This document shows, one piece after another, positions 19,285 to 27,481 of a stretch of 64,000 nt of DNA. Within the stretch, counting starts at the first letter, position 1. Each line of letters starts with the position of its first letter. The position numbers were made by a program, and so were the translations under genes. This DNA is from Bradyrhizobium glycinis (GTDB lineage Bacteria > Pseudomonadota > Alphaproteobacteria > Rhizobiales > Xanthobacteraceae): positions 1 to 64,000 of the forward strand of contig NZ_JACCHQ010000027.1 of assembly GCF_016031655.1 (NCBI RefSeq), written 5' to 3'. The notes under the pieces were generated by a model. It saw nothing but the letters and a program-made list of their open reading frames with translations, was not told the origin of the DNA and made no database searches.

Positions 19285-19447
19285 AACGCTCGAATCTATC
19301 GCAGTCATCGAACACATTATTCGGAAGTTCCGGGAATTGATCGATACAGATGGCTCGATTCCGCCGGAGCTACGGGGTGCGCTGCACGCGACGCTCGATA
19401 AGCATCTTCTTGAGGCCAAAAAGCGTATTCTCCTAAAGGTGCATTAG
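19262..19447 (+). CDS. Small conserved-looking helical protein
   Basis: 61 residues (KFAQHLETLESIAVIEHIIR, then SIPPELRGALHATLDKHLLE), largely alpha-helical and charged. AAGGAGAG precedes the ATG at good spacing. The PPELRxALxxTLDxHL pattern resembles the small helical proteins scattered across rhizobial islands. Likely the third gene of the trpD-like operon. Function unknown. Confidence 0.6.
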   Translation: MKFAQHLETLESIAVIEHIIRKFRELIDTDGSIPPELRGALHATLDKHLLEAKKRILLKVH

Positions 19448-20187
19448 GTACGGGTGCCGTCTACAGACGGAGACATTCTGGCGGCGCGCGCCGGTCCGCA
19501 GTAGGCATCCCCGCGGCCCAGCGACGCTCCAGCCCATTTGGTCGGATCGCGACCAAACTGCATCATCGGCCGCCGTCCTATGCGGCTTCCTAGTTGAGGC
19601 GCGTTCTGCTGAAGCCCGTTGCGGTGCCAATTCCCAGTTCTGCCGCTGTAATCGCCGGTCCCGGTAACAAGGCGAGATACTGCATCCATCTGGTCATGCG
19701 AACTATCGCGAGCGGTGTCACCATCGTGACGACCGGAACGGCAGCCGCACGTGGACCGATGGTAAGCTTTATGACGAGGAGCGGCCTGCCTGGTTCATCA
19801 ATGCCTGCTCTGACTGCTCCGTCCGGCGATGAACGTGATACGTCAGCGTTGGTTAGCGAGCGACCTGTGTCCAAACTCGTAGGGTCACTTAGTGAGGGCA
19901 ATGCCATTTGAGCGGACGTCGTAGGAAGATCCGATAAGAATAATTCACCCCACCAGCACTGCCTTCTCATCGGGCCGCAATGTGCTGAAAACTACCAGCT
20001 TTGGTAGCTCAGTTAAACTCGACAGTCTCATAGATAGTTGGCGCAGCAAGATCAGATCCGGAGGCAGGCCTTCAGTCGCAACGGCTCGCGACTCTTTAGA
20101 TCCTTCGGACTCGACACTGGTGTGAGTACATTGGCGATGTGATCTTGCCGATGCGAGGACAATCGAATTCAAAGGCGTCAGACAAGC
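19448..20187. other. Intergenic stretch before the M20 peptidase
   Basis: Overlapping 80-126 codon frames on both strands show no motif or ribosome binding site. I found no nod box (a weak resemblance near 20120-20165 fails the spacing) and no -24/-12 element. Confidence 0.4.
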
Positions 20188-21312
20188 ATGTCCAGCAACT
20201 CATTCGAAATCGTCCCAATTCTCGACGGTATTCGCCGCTGGGTCATGATCGAATCTCCCACGGAGCAGCCGGATCAGGTCAACAGACTGGCTGATGTCGT
20301 CGCAGCAGGCTATCGCGGCCTGCCGGCCAGCGTCGAGCGCGTTGCGGGACGTGACGGCTGCGGCGATCATTTGATCATCCGCTCTTCTTGGGGGCAGGGC
20401 GTACCGGGCATTTTGGTCTTGAGTCATCTCGACACCGTTCATCCAATGGGATTTATCGAACGGCTACCATTCAAAATTGAAGGCAACAGTGCTTTCGGCC
20501 CCGGCATCTACGACATGAAGGGCGGCGCCTATCTCGCCTATCAGGCATTTCGGCAAATCTGCGCTGATGACGTACGCCCGCCACTCGGCATTACCCAGCT
20601 CTACGTTTCGGACGAGGAGATCGGCAGTCCAACTTCGCGCTCGCTGATCGAGGCCGAAGGCCGGCAGGCCAAGTACGTGCTGGTGACCGAGCCGGCGCGC
20701 AAGGGCGGCGAGGTCGTCACCGGGCGCAAAGGCGTTGCGCGCTTCAACGTATTCATCAGGGGTGCGCCCGCGCATGCCGGCACGCGGCCTGAGGACGGCC
20801 GCAGCGCGATCCGAGAACTCGGCCATGTAATCCAGACTCTGGAGTCAATGAACGATCTTACGCGCGGTATCACCGTCAATGTGGGCGTCGTCCGCGGCGG
20901 CACCAGGCCGAACGTGATCGCGGAACTGGCCCATGCGCAGGTCGACGTGCGTGTCCCAACCATGTCGCATGCCGACGAGCTGTTGCCCAAGATTTTGGGC
21001 ATCAGCTCGCGCACCGAAGGCATCAGGGTGAAGGTATCAGGCGAATTGATCCGTCCGCCATATGAGAAGACTAGCGCCGGCGCTGCGCTTTTCGCACACG
21101 CCAAAACGCTTGCCGCCGAGCTTGGACTAGAGCTGCTCGACAGCTTCAGTGGCGGCGGCTCCGATGCCAATTTCACCGCGCGGTATACCGCGACCCTTGA
21201 CGGTCTTGGCGTCGAGGGCAAGGGAGCGCACACCCATTATGAGCAACTCTACATCTCGTCGATCGAACCTCGGACGCGGCTTCTGTACCGCCTGTATCAG
21301 ACGCTACGATAG
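20188..21312 (+). CDS. M20-family metallopeptidase (carboxypeptidase G2/ArgE-like)
   Basis: 374 residues. The di-zinc hydrolase signature is intact: LSHLDTVHP (first histidine and aspartate), GIYDMKGGAYLAYQAF (bridging aspartate), VSDEEIGS (catalytic and ligand glutamates), TEPA, and a C-terminal GAHTHYEQLY histidine. The lid/dimerisation domain spans KGVARFNVFIRGAPAHAG to about residue 295. Such enzymes cut C-terminal amino acids (often glutamate) or remove acyl groups from amino acids in the cytoplasm or periplasm. No signal peptide is seen. It lies between the TrpD-like operon and the ATP-grasp gene, so a role in trimming or deacylating an amino-acid conjugate made by these genes is plausible but inferred. 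Confidence 0.88.
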   Translation: MSSNSFEIVPILDGIRRWVMIESPTEQPDQVNRLADVVAAGYRGLPASVERVAGRDGCGDHLIIRSSWGQGVPGILVLSHLDTVHPMGFIERLPFKIEGNSAFGPGIYDMKGGAYLAYQAFRQICADDVRPPLGITQLYVSDEEIGSPTSRSLIEAEGRQAKYVLVTEPARKGGEVVTGRKGVARFNVFIRGAPAHAGTRPEDGRSAIRELGHVIQTLESMNDLTRGITVNVGVVRGGTRPNVIAELAHAQVDVRVPTMSHADELLPKILGISSRTEGIRVKVSGELIRPPYEKTSAGAALFAHAKTLAAELGLELLDSFSGGGSDANFTARYTATLDGLGVEGKGAHTHYEQLYISSIEPRTRLLYRLYQTLR

Positions 21313-21721
21313 TGCTGGCATCGATCGAAGTCGGTAGCAACGACCCCCGTTGATGACGGCCTCCCGGCACGTTTGCAGGGTCGTTTCTCAACGACGCTGC
21401 GCCGAGGCTGCCGGCTCATCCAAAGCTACGGATCGGCAGCATTTGCCATCGCACGGTTGGCGCTCGATAGAAGTGACTAAGCTATCCAATGACGACGACG
21501 CGGATTTCAGGCGCGCAATCGGCCGTAAGGCCAGCGAGCACGAGATCTCCCGGCAGGGCAGCCTTTTCGACAATAACTCATCGGCAGCGACTCTGATCTC
21601 ACGGCAGACGAACCTTCTTGACGCGAATCGCAGCGCTGGATGCTTCGACGCCAGACCAGCCGGCGGACCTTTTCGGCAGCCTGAGAGCTTGGCCATGTTC
21701 TCACAGGCGATCAAAAAGAGC
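21313..21721. other. Intergenic stretch before MerR-type promoter 3
   Basis: No gene recognised. Short frames run through on both strands. Confidence 0.35.
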
Positions 21722-21752
21722 TTGAATCTGACGTAACGTTAAATTGTACGGT
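21722..21752 (+). promoter_or_regulatory. MerR-type promoter 3 upstream of a small ORF
   Basis: -35 TTGAAT, 19-bp spacer CTGACGTAACGTTAAATTG, -10 TACGGT. It carries the most symmetric core (ACGTAACGT). The downstream leader ends GAAGGATTGGGA before an ATGTCTCA start. That resembles the end of the promoter 1 leader. Confidence 0.75.
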
Positions 21753-21804
21753 CTTGAGGTTGGCACCTATCTTGGTCTGCCGCCAAGATCGTGAAGGATT
21801 GGGA

Positions 21805-22272
21805 ATGTCTCAGCTGATCAGATCCACGCCCCGATGGTTGGTCATGATCCTTACCTCCGATGGCGGATCGCTCCGAAGGGCTATGCAGCGAGTGCCGGCT
21901 ACCGCGCTATCCCTCACATATAGCTATGAAACCGTCGGCAGCCTAGAACGGAGACTATGTGGCTCTCTTTGGAGAGCCGTTGAGGTCAGAATTGATCGGG
22001 CCAGAACTCCAGGCGAAGCCTGCGGAGGACGCTGCTTCCTGAATCTGAACCAAAGGCCTCCTGCAGCTCGACAGCGCGCCAAACTTGGTCGGCTGAATCG
22101 GCTTTCCGCTCTGTTCAAACCGCTTTCCCGAGGCTGCAGTGACTTTTCATCGCGCAAAGGGGCGACAAACTGCCGGTCTGCGCAGGCTATGAAAGTGCCT
22201 GAGCTGCAAGTGCCGCTCTGCCCAACACGCGGGGTCGCAGATATTGCTTGGCATTCCGGAGCAGCAAGTTGA
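21805..22272 (+). CDS. Unrecognised protein behind MerR-type promoter 3
   Basis: 155 codons from ATG (MSQLIRSTPRWLVMILTSDG), with AGGA 8 bp upstream. The product is basic, with PPAARQRAKLGRLNRL in the middle, and has no recognisable domain. Its first three residues match those of the gene behind promoter 1. The composition beyond residue 40 is not strongly protein-like, so the true product could be shorter. The promoter and ribosome binding site are better evidence than the sequence itself. Confidence 0.35.
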   Translation: MSQLIRSTPRWLVMILTSDGGSLRRAMQRVPATALSLTYSYETVGSLERRLCGSLWRAVEVRIDRARTPGEACGGRCFLNLNQRPPAARQRAKLGRLNRLSALFKPLSRGCSDFSSRKGATNCRSAQAMKVPELQVPLCPTRGVADIAWHSGAAS

Positions 22273-22313
22273 AAGAGCCCGACGGTGTCAAAAAGGTTCT
22301 GTTAGTCAACCAT

Positions 22314-22532
22314 ATGGAAGGCCAATGCCGTTGCATCATCGGCTTCAAAGATGGAGACGCCAGAGAGCCCTATATGTGCGGTGAACCTGTATATCAAAAA
22401 CGCGACAAGAAGCCGTCGTCCTGGTGTGCCTATCACTACCGACAGATGCACGCGACCACCGCCGAGCAGAACAGAGTGAGTGATGACTCGCCCGAAATCC
22501 CTCAAGTAGCATTCATTGTTCGCAACCCATGA
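22314..22532 (+). CDS. Small Cys/His-rich protein, GcrA C-terminus-like
   Basis: 72 residues from ATG (MEGQCRCIIGFKDGDAREPY); the open frame extends upstream to a TTG at 22248. The spacing of MCGEPVYQKRDKKPSSWCAY and HYRQMHA resembles the cysteine/histidine C-terminal segment of GcrA-type proteins. The GcrA N-terminal DNA-binding part is absent. It might bind zinc. The overlap with the previous frame is out of phase. Confidence 0.5.
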   Translation: MEGQCRCIIGFKDGDAREPYMCGEPVYQKRDKKPSSWCAYHYRQMHATTAEQNRVSDDSPEIPQVAFIVRNP

Positions 22533-22784
22533 CATGCATCAAGCAACCGGATTGAGAGGCTGTGTCTATATGTTGCTGAAGGAACTCGCGACGCGTTCAG
22601 CCTGAGAGGAGCGTCAATTGAGATCGGCGTATGGAGGCGGCTTGTGCTCTCCTGCTACATCGTAGGTGACATCGAGACGTTGCGAAATCAACCTTCGCGC
22701 GGCGCTTCACCACGGCGCAGCAAGTGCATCATTGTTGGCATGATGATCACTGCCTGATCGCGCCTAGATGCCCGAAGGCCGCAC

Positions 22785-24101
22785 ATGCCGCGAATCTTGA
22801 TCATGAATGCCGGTACGGCTCAAATGTCGGGCGCTGATCTGACACCAGCCCAACTTTCGCTGGCCGCGCACTCGGCACACCGTTCAGCGTGGTTTGCTCA
22901 GCCCGGCGACGTAATAGTCTCCCCGGTAGTGATCCCGGCCGACGTGTTCGCCTCCATTGGAGCGACACTCGATTTCGACGCATCGACCGTTTTTCTGCTT
23001 GTACCTGAAGGCGACGGCCAATCGCCGGTGCTTGATGACTGCACACTGCTTTCTGAGGCTGTCGTTGAGCGGATCAAGAAACATATTCGTCAGAACTCAA
23101 ACTGGCGATTGTATCCCTGCTACTTTACTGAAGGCGTCGCACGCCTGGCGGCCATGCTGGGCATACCGCAGACCGGCGACGGCTTCGCTCTGCAGCGAGG
23201 ACCTGATCTGTTGAATCGCAAGAGCCACTTCCGTCAATTGGCAACAAGCGTCGCACTTCCGCTGCCCAATGGATCTGTTACGACAGACTCAAACGAACTA
23301 TTGAGAGCGATCACTTCCCTCAGATCCGAAACCGGTAGAGTCATCGTAAAGCTGGACAATGGAGCCGGCGGAGTCGGAAATGTCATCCTGACGAGCAATG
23401 AAAGCGATCCACTACCTGGGGCAAGAGATACCCGCCGAATTCCATGGCGATCTTTTGATCCTGACGCGCTTTGGTCTGAGATGACAACAGCCTCGTGTAG
23501 GACGCTGGTCGTGGAATCGTACCACCTGGCGCGATCTTTGTTTTATCTTGAGTATGAAATCGAGGAAGATGGTTCAATCGTTTATATCAACAGTGGAAAC
23601 ATACGTCTGCGTAAAAGCACCGATCGAACCGAAAGAGCTTTGATCTGGACAGGACTTGAGCTTCCAAGCAATTTGAGGAACGAACAATGGCTGGCTGCCC
23701 AGGCGCACGCCTATCGATTTGTGGCGCTCGCGCGAGACCTGGGTTATCGCGGGATGATCAACATTGACGCCATTCTCGCGAAAGACGGACGGTTGCTGTT
23801 TAATGAAGCGAACGGCCGCTGGGGCGGCGGCTCGGTGTTACACAGTATTGCCGTTCGGCTGCTGGGCTTCGGCTATTCTGGCTGTAACGTTATTTTGTCA
23901 GTCAGAGACGTTCGATCACGGTCCGTCCAAACCGCGCATGATCGTTTCCGCAAGGAAGGATTTCTGTTCGACCGCACACGCAAAGAGGGGGTGATCCCGC
24001 TTGCCGCCGACGAAGAGGCAGGCACGGTGGAGTGCCTCGTGATTGCGCGCGACAGGCCCGCAGCCCGCCATCTGGAGCACCGGCTACTGGGAACAGTCTG
24101 A
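22785..24101 (+). CDS. ATP-grasp ligase related to PGM1-type peptide ligases
   Basis: 438 residues. The N-terminal half (ILIMNAGTAQMSGADLTPAQ to about residue 140) matches the pre-ATP-grasp domain of the pheganomycin ligase group. The ATP-grasp fold follows: RVIVKLDNGAGGVGNVIL (lysine and glycine-rich loop), TLVVESYH, and the metal-binding LLFNEANGRWGGGSV. These enzymes make an acyl phosphate from a carboxylate and join it to an amine, giving amides or peptides. GAAGG precedes the ATG at good spacing. It is convergent with the 2OG-oxygenase/diiron operon and downstream of the M20 gene. Context suggests synthesis of a small amide or peptide. The substrate is unknown. Confidence 0.85.
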   Translation: MPRILIMNAGTAQMSGADLTPAQLSLAAHSAHRSAWFAQPGDVIVSPVVIPADVFASIGATLDFDASTVFLLVPEGDGQSPVLDDCTLLSEAVVERIKKHIRQNSNWRLYPCYFTEGVARLAAMLGIPQTGDGFALQRGPDLLNRKSHFRQLATSVALPLPNGSVTTDSNELLRAITSLRSETGRVIVKLDNGAGGVGNVILTSNESDPLPGARDTRRIPWRSFDPDALWSEMTTASCRTLVVESYHLARSLFYLEYEIEEDGSIVYINSGNIRLRKSTDRTERALIWTGLELPSNLRNEQWLAAQAHAYRFVALARDLGYRGMINIDAILAKDGRLLFNEANGRWGGGSVLHSIAVRLLGFGYSGCNVILSVRDVRSRSVQTAHDRFRKEGFLFDRTRKEGVIPLAADEEAGTVECLVIARDRPAARHLEHRLLGTV

Positions 24102-24897
24102 TTGACATCCCGTCGACCATATCTGTGGGCCGCTCAATTCACCCGAACTTCTTCGTCTGGCCCCACTTTGTCAGCTCCAAGGGCTGACAATCCTTGGTCC
24201 GTCGGTCCTCAACTGCCTGCCGATGAGGTGTCGATGAGCAGCGGTTCATCATCGGGCGCCGCCCGCCAGAATCGTTCGCTCCGCAAATCATGGCCGTTCT
24301 GCTGCCGGGCCATGCAGGCAGGAGCCGAAACGTGCAGCGATCTGTCCTGCGACGGTGTTGTTGTGAGACCCGGCAGAGTCATGGTGATAAAGCAACGGGC
24401 CGGCACACGCCGATCAACCAGCAGCAGCGACCAATTGGCGCCGCCGCCAACCGTTGTTCGCCGACACGAAGAGAACTAGCCGGTAATGTTGTTATTGGGA
24501 CTATTGACGATCTGCCGGAAGCTTTGGGCGCGCTCGCTCCGGCGCAGGCTGCTTGCTCGGATTGAACGAATAGAGTCTGGGCGGCGGGGAAGCCTCCGAG
24601 TTCTGTCGCGGAGCCCGCCCTATCCGACTGCTGAATCCCCCGCCGAGTCGAGGTAAAGTCCATCCGTTCTCACCTCCGGAATGAATACTTGGGATCGGCT
24701 GCAAGGACCGTCGACATAAAGACGCGCGACCCGGGACTTCAGACGAGGCTCCTGCCGCCCTCAATCACTGCAAGTGGCCTCGGACCAGCATTGTGGCAGC
24801 CTTCGCGGAAGGACAGTCCGATCAGGAGGGGCCACGTTTAGCAACCTCTCCTGAGAGCTCACCTTACCCAAGTCATCAGAAAGCCATTTCAGCCAGC
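24102..24897. other. Convergent intergenic stretch
   Basis: Between the ATP-grasp gene and the end of the oxygenase operon. Short frames only. I see no clear hairpin terminator and no recognisable gene. Confidence 0.35.
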
Positions 24898-25560
24898 TCA
24901 AACCCCGCTAGAGCTTTCGATGATCCGGCGGTTCGGGCCGCTGCGCTTTGAACAGAAATAGACCAGTGATCGGCGCTCCCCGGTCAGCACCGGCTTCACC
25001 TCATGCCGAAGCTTACATGTGGTGACAAGCACGGCGCCAAGTGGTGGTCGGAATACCTGCTGCTCGTACCTGGTTGGATATACCACGAACTCGCCGCCCT
25101 CAAAGTCACTCGCGAGCTGCACGATTACCGAGTACTCGAAATCAGGATCGCTCGCGGCATCCAGATGGATGCCAACAAAGGAGCCGGGAGGCATCCGATG
25201 CATTTGACATCTGCGGATTACGTGATCTGATGTGGCTCCCAAGATCTTTTTTAGCGCGAAGCTACGGTCTCCCCGTTCAAGTAATTGCATAATCTGCCCG
25301 GGAGCTGCACCACTCACGTTGCGAGGAGCGCGGCCAGGCGGGTCGACCCTCACCCGTTTGACGAAGACATTGTGCGAGTCGCCGGCATCTCCCTCCCGCA
25401 CTTCTTCTTCGTGAATGTCAGCCTGCAGCTGATCGATCCTGGCCAGGTCAGCTTGGGTGAACAAGATCTGCGGGCCGATCACGACCGTCCCCTTCACCAA
25501 CAGCTCTATGCGGTACTTTGTCAAAGCTTCTTCTGAAAGCAGACGGGATTTATCATTCAT
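24898..25560 (-). CDS. 2-oxoglutarate/Fe(II)-dependent oxygenase (PKHD-type)
   Basis: 220 residues from MNDKSRLLSEEALTKY. The ATG overlaps the stop of the upstream gene by eight bases, so the two are translationally coupled. The double-stranded beta-helix carries the iron triad: HLD in GIHLDAASDPDFEYSVIV, the distal histidine in CKLRHEVKPV, and the 2OG-binding arginine in GERRSLVYF. The FEGGEFVVYP segment is typical of PKHD-type prolyl-hydroxylase-like enzymes. These hydroxylate, desaturate or cyclise small molecules or side chains in the cytoplasm. As the last gene of the NifA-type operon it probably acts on the product of the diiron protein. The oxygen it needs is scarce in nodules, which is notable. 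Confidence 0.85.
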   Translation of the reverse strand: MNDKSRLLSEEALTKYRIELLVKGTVVIGPQILFTQADLARIDQLQADIHEEEVREGDAGDSHNVFVKRVRVDPPGRAPRNVSGAAPGQIMQLLERGDRSFALKKILGATSDHVIRRCQMHRMPPGSFVGIHLDAASDPDFEYSVIVQLASDFEGGEFVVYPTRYEQQVFRPPLGAVLVTTCKLRHEVKPVLTGERRSLVYFCSKRSGPNRRIIESSSGV

Positions 25561-26785
25561 TGCACGTGCCATTCGACTCCATTCCAACCTTTTGATCTTC
25601 GACGCAGAACCCCAGACCCTGGTGCATCGAGTGGAAGGCTTCCTCCCAATACTCGCCATCGAACTCGTTTATTCTTATGCCTTCGATGGTTCTTCTATCT
25701 AGGCATCGAATATTGACGCTGAATCCAGAAGGATTCGATCGCGGCCTATAGAACGGCTTTACGCCACAAACCCGGCAAAACGTGTGCCGAGCGATGTTCT
25801 TGTTGAATCGGTACGTGGAGAGGAATTCCTCGCCGCACTCAATGCCGAGCTTGTCCCCACGTACGAGCAAGTGCAGAAATCCAGACATTTGGCAGATTGA
25901 GCAATTGCATCGAATCGCAGAGAGCTCACGCGGCGCTCGGACGCAGAACTTAACAGAGCCACAATGGCAACGACCATGGTGTTCAATCTCCGCGTGACCA
26001 TCTCCCCCAAGTGGGACAATATGGAGCAGATCGCGGCACCATTGTAAGCTGAGCCGATAGGCTCGATCGAACTCATCCAAAAACCGACCATTGCGGTTCG
26101 CGGGGACAAGTTCGCTAATCAGACGACTTGTCATTTCTCCGTGATACTTCTCCGCGGGATCTTCTCCGCCGACGTGGCAGCGGAAGTACTCAAGATCGTC
26201 AGACCGCGCGTTGAAGGTTTTAACCAGACTGGTCCATAGCGACTGGATCATCTCCGCAGCATGTAGCTCAAATGCGACCATGTAGGCGCAACGCACTAAG
26301 GGATCATTCGATGACAATCCGGCATAGAGAGAATGTAGGTAACGCTTCGTTCTTGCGCTGTAGTTGGGCCGTATTGCTCTGTCGAGTAGTCGCGACGCAT
26401 CCTTTCTAAGCAGGTTTGAATGAAAGTTCTCAGTCGCCAGAATATCGGGTAGCGCCGCCTTGCCGCCCTGGAGAACGCGGCCAAACCCACCTGTTTCATC
26501 CCAACAGATGAAATTCGCAACCACGCTGGTCAGTTCAATGTCCTTTGCAAGATCTCGGTTGTAATGCATTGCGTCGAATATGAGATCCCTTTGCGAGCCG
26601 GCTTGAAGGTACGGAAAGGCTTGTGACATCGCCAGGTATTCAGGCAATAGGCTCGCGACCTGCTCTTCGGACATCTCCGCGGCGAAGGGGTGCGGGCCGA
26701 ACAGGGCCCGCGCCTGCTCAGTCAAATACTCGCAGCATATATGCGGAGGCTGATCGTGTGTAAATCGAGACGCTTGAGATCTCAT
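25553..26785 (-). CDS. Heme-oxygenase-like diiron protein fused to a GFA domain
   Basis: 410 residues from the ATG of MRSQASRFTHDQ; the open frame runs 20 codons further up. Residues about 20-260 look like the heme-oxygenase-like diiron oxidase (HDO) fold. They carry DETGGFGRVLQGG, ENFHSNLL, the AYMVAFELHAAEM helix, and YFRCHVGGEDPAEKYHGEM, which would supply E/H/D ligands. Residues about 270-385 are a GFA (glutathione-dependent formaldehyde-activating) domain with zinc cysteines in GRCHCGSVKF, CNCSIC and FCRVCGVKPF. HDO enzymes perform N-oxidation, C-C cleavage or desaturation in specialised metabolism. I do not know this fusion. The start overlaps a 64-codon ORF (ATGA) and the stop overlaps the 2OG oxygenase gene, giving a tight operon. 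Confidence 0.82.
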   Translation of the reverse strand: MRSQASRFTHDQPPHICCEYLTEQARALFGPHPFAAEMSEEQVASLLPEYLAMSQAFPYLQAGSQRDLIFDAMHYNRDLAKDIELTSVVANFICWDETGGFGRVLQGGKAALPDILATENFHSNLLRKDASRLLDRAIRPNYSARTKRYLHSLYAGLSSNDPLVRCAYMVAFELHAAEMIQSLWTSLVKTFNARSDDLEYFRCHVGGEDPAEKYHGEMTSRLISELVPANRNGRFLDEFDRAYRLSLQWCRDLLHIVPLGGDGHAEIEHHGRCHCGSVKFCVRAPRELSAIRCNCSICQMSGFLHLLVRGDKLGIECGEEFLSTYRFNKNIARHTFCRVCGVKPFYRPRSNPSGFSVNIRCLDRRTIEGIRINEFDGEYWEEAFHSMHQGLGFCVEDQKVGMESNGTCNE

Positions 26786-26976
26786 TTGATCCCTGCCGAT
26801 AAGGAGAGAAGCCCCCTTGACGAAGCAAGCTCGGATCCCGGCCAACCATTGGCCGCCGCGATCGAGAAGTTCATTGGTTCGATGGGCCTATGATCGCGTT
26901 CACCATCCAGGCGAAACTCTTGATGGTTATCCCGCGGCATCAGACAGCGGCATGTCTCACTCCTGCTCACGCGCAT
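26782..26976 (-). CDS. 64-residue peptide ORF coupled to the diiron gene
   Basis: MRVSRSETCRCLMPRDNHQE to LLSLSAGIK, with its stop overlapping the diiron start as ATGA. A CRC motif lies near the N-terminus and a hydrophobic-glycine tail ends the peptide. No ribosome binding site is strong, and internal ATGs exist. The coupling suggests it is translated, either as a coupling leader or as a peptide substrate for the downstream oxidases. No similarity recognised. Confidence 0.4.
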   Translation of the reverse strand: MRVSRSETCRCLMPRDNHQEFRLDGERDHRPIEPMNFSIAAANGWPGSELASSRGLLSLSAGIK

Positions 26977-27063
26977 CCAGGGAACGCTTTCATCAGTTTG
27001 AGCGGCGGCGATCCAACCGATTCAGGTCCACTAGTAGTCCGATAGCGCGAATGTCCAGCACGG

Positions 27064-27363
27064 CTAGCATTGACTTGCAGACTCATGGCGTAAGCGGGAG
27101 GTTACGTCACGTGGCCGAGTGGCGCGTCTGGTCGCCCGGCGCTTCGAGCTTTCGCGAGCTGTCATGATGGACCACGCCCCGCGGTTGCTGCTCCTGCAGG
27201 TTAATCGAATGGCTGTGAGCTTGGTACAGCATTGCAAGAACCAATCTGCATCTATCGGGCTACTGAAGCCTTCGGCCGCAAGCTGCGCGAAGAGCCGGCT
27301 GCTGGCCGGCTCAAGCGCCGTAAAGAGAGCGCCGCTAGCTTTCGCGTTCGCGAGCACCACCAC
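27064..27363 (-). CDS. Small ORF directly behind the sigma-54 promoter
   Basis: 99 codons starting at one of three tandem GTGs, about 14 nt after the predicted sigma-54 start. The first half (ALFTALEPASSRLFAQLAAE, then SPIDADWFLQCCTKL) looks protein-like; the basic tail does not. No ribosome binding site is visible. It may be a small protein of the operon or part of a 590-nt leader. Confidence 0.3.
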   Translation of the reverse strand: MVVLANAKASGALFTALEPASSRLFAQLAAEGFSSPIDADWFLQCCTKLTAIRLTCRSSNRGAWSIMTARESSKRRATRRATRPRDVTSRLRHESASQC

Positions 27364-27387
27364 GAGGCTGTGTTCTTGGAAGCTTCA

Positions 27388-27404
27388 AGCAATCAGCGTG
27401 CCAA
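27388..27404 (-). promoter_or_regulatory. Sigma-54 promoter of the diiron/2OG-oxygenase operon
   Basis: On the minus strand TTGGCACGCTGATTGCT matches the -24/-12 consensus at every constrained position except the R after CACG. GG and GC are 10 bp apart. With the perfect NifA site 62 bp further upstream it forms a complete NifA-dependent promoter. The genes downstream on this strand are the 99-codon ORF, the 64-codon ORF, the HDO-GFA gene and the oxygenase. Confidence 0.85.
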
Positions 27405-27465
27405 CCTGTGCAGTCTCTCAAATATTGTGAATACGTTGAGAAGTGTCGCGCCCCCTCATGGAAGG

Positions 27466-27481
27466 TGTATTGAACCTGACA
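27466..27481. promoter_or_regulatory. NifA upstream activator sequence (TGT-N10-ACA)
   Basis: TGTATTGAACCTGACA is a perfect TGT-N10-ACA site about 97 bp upstream of the start expected from the sigma-54 element at 27388-27404. Confidence 0.78.

Noticed and set aside
20110..20165. nod-box-like sequence before the M20 peptidase
   Set aside because: Only the ACAATCGA end resembles a nod box. The AT-N10-GAT half-sites do not line up.
21760..21776. TTGGCACCTATCTTGGT before the ORF at 21805
   Set aside because: The -24 is perfect but the essential GC at -12 is GG. The MerR-type promoter just upstream explains transcription.
26824..26840. Second sigma-54-like element (CGGGATCCGAGCTTGCT) 40 bp before the HDO-GFA start
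   Set aside because: The -12 is good but the -24 lacks GGCAC. It overlaps the 64-codon ORF. The element at 27388 with a perfect UAS is far better.
27064..27120. TTACGTCACGT near 27101 as an eighth NolA-type site
   Set aside because: No TTGA/TAnnnT pair at 19-bp spacing on either strand.
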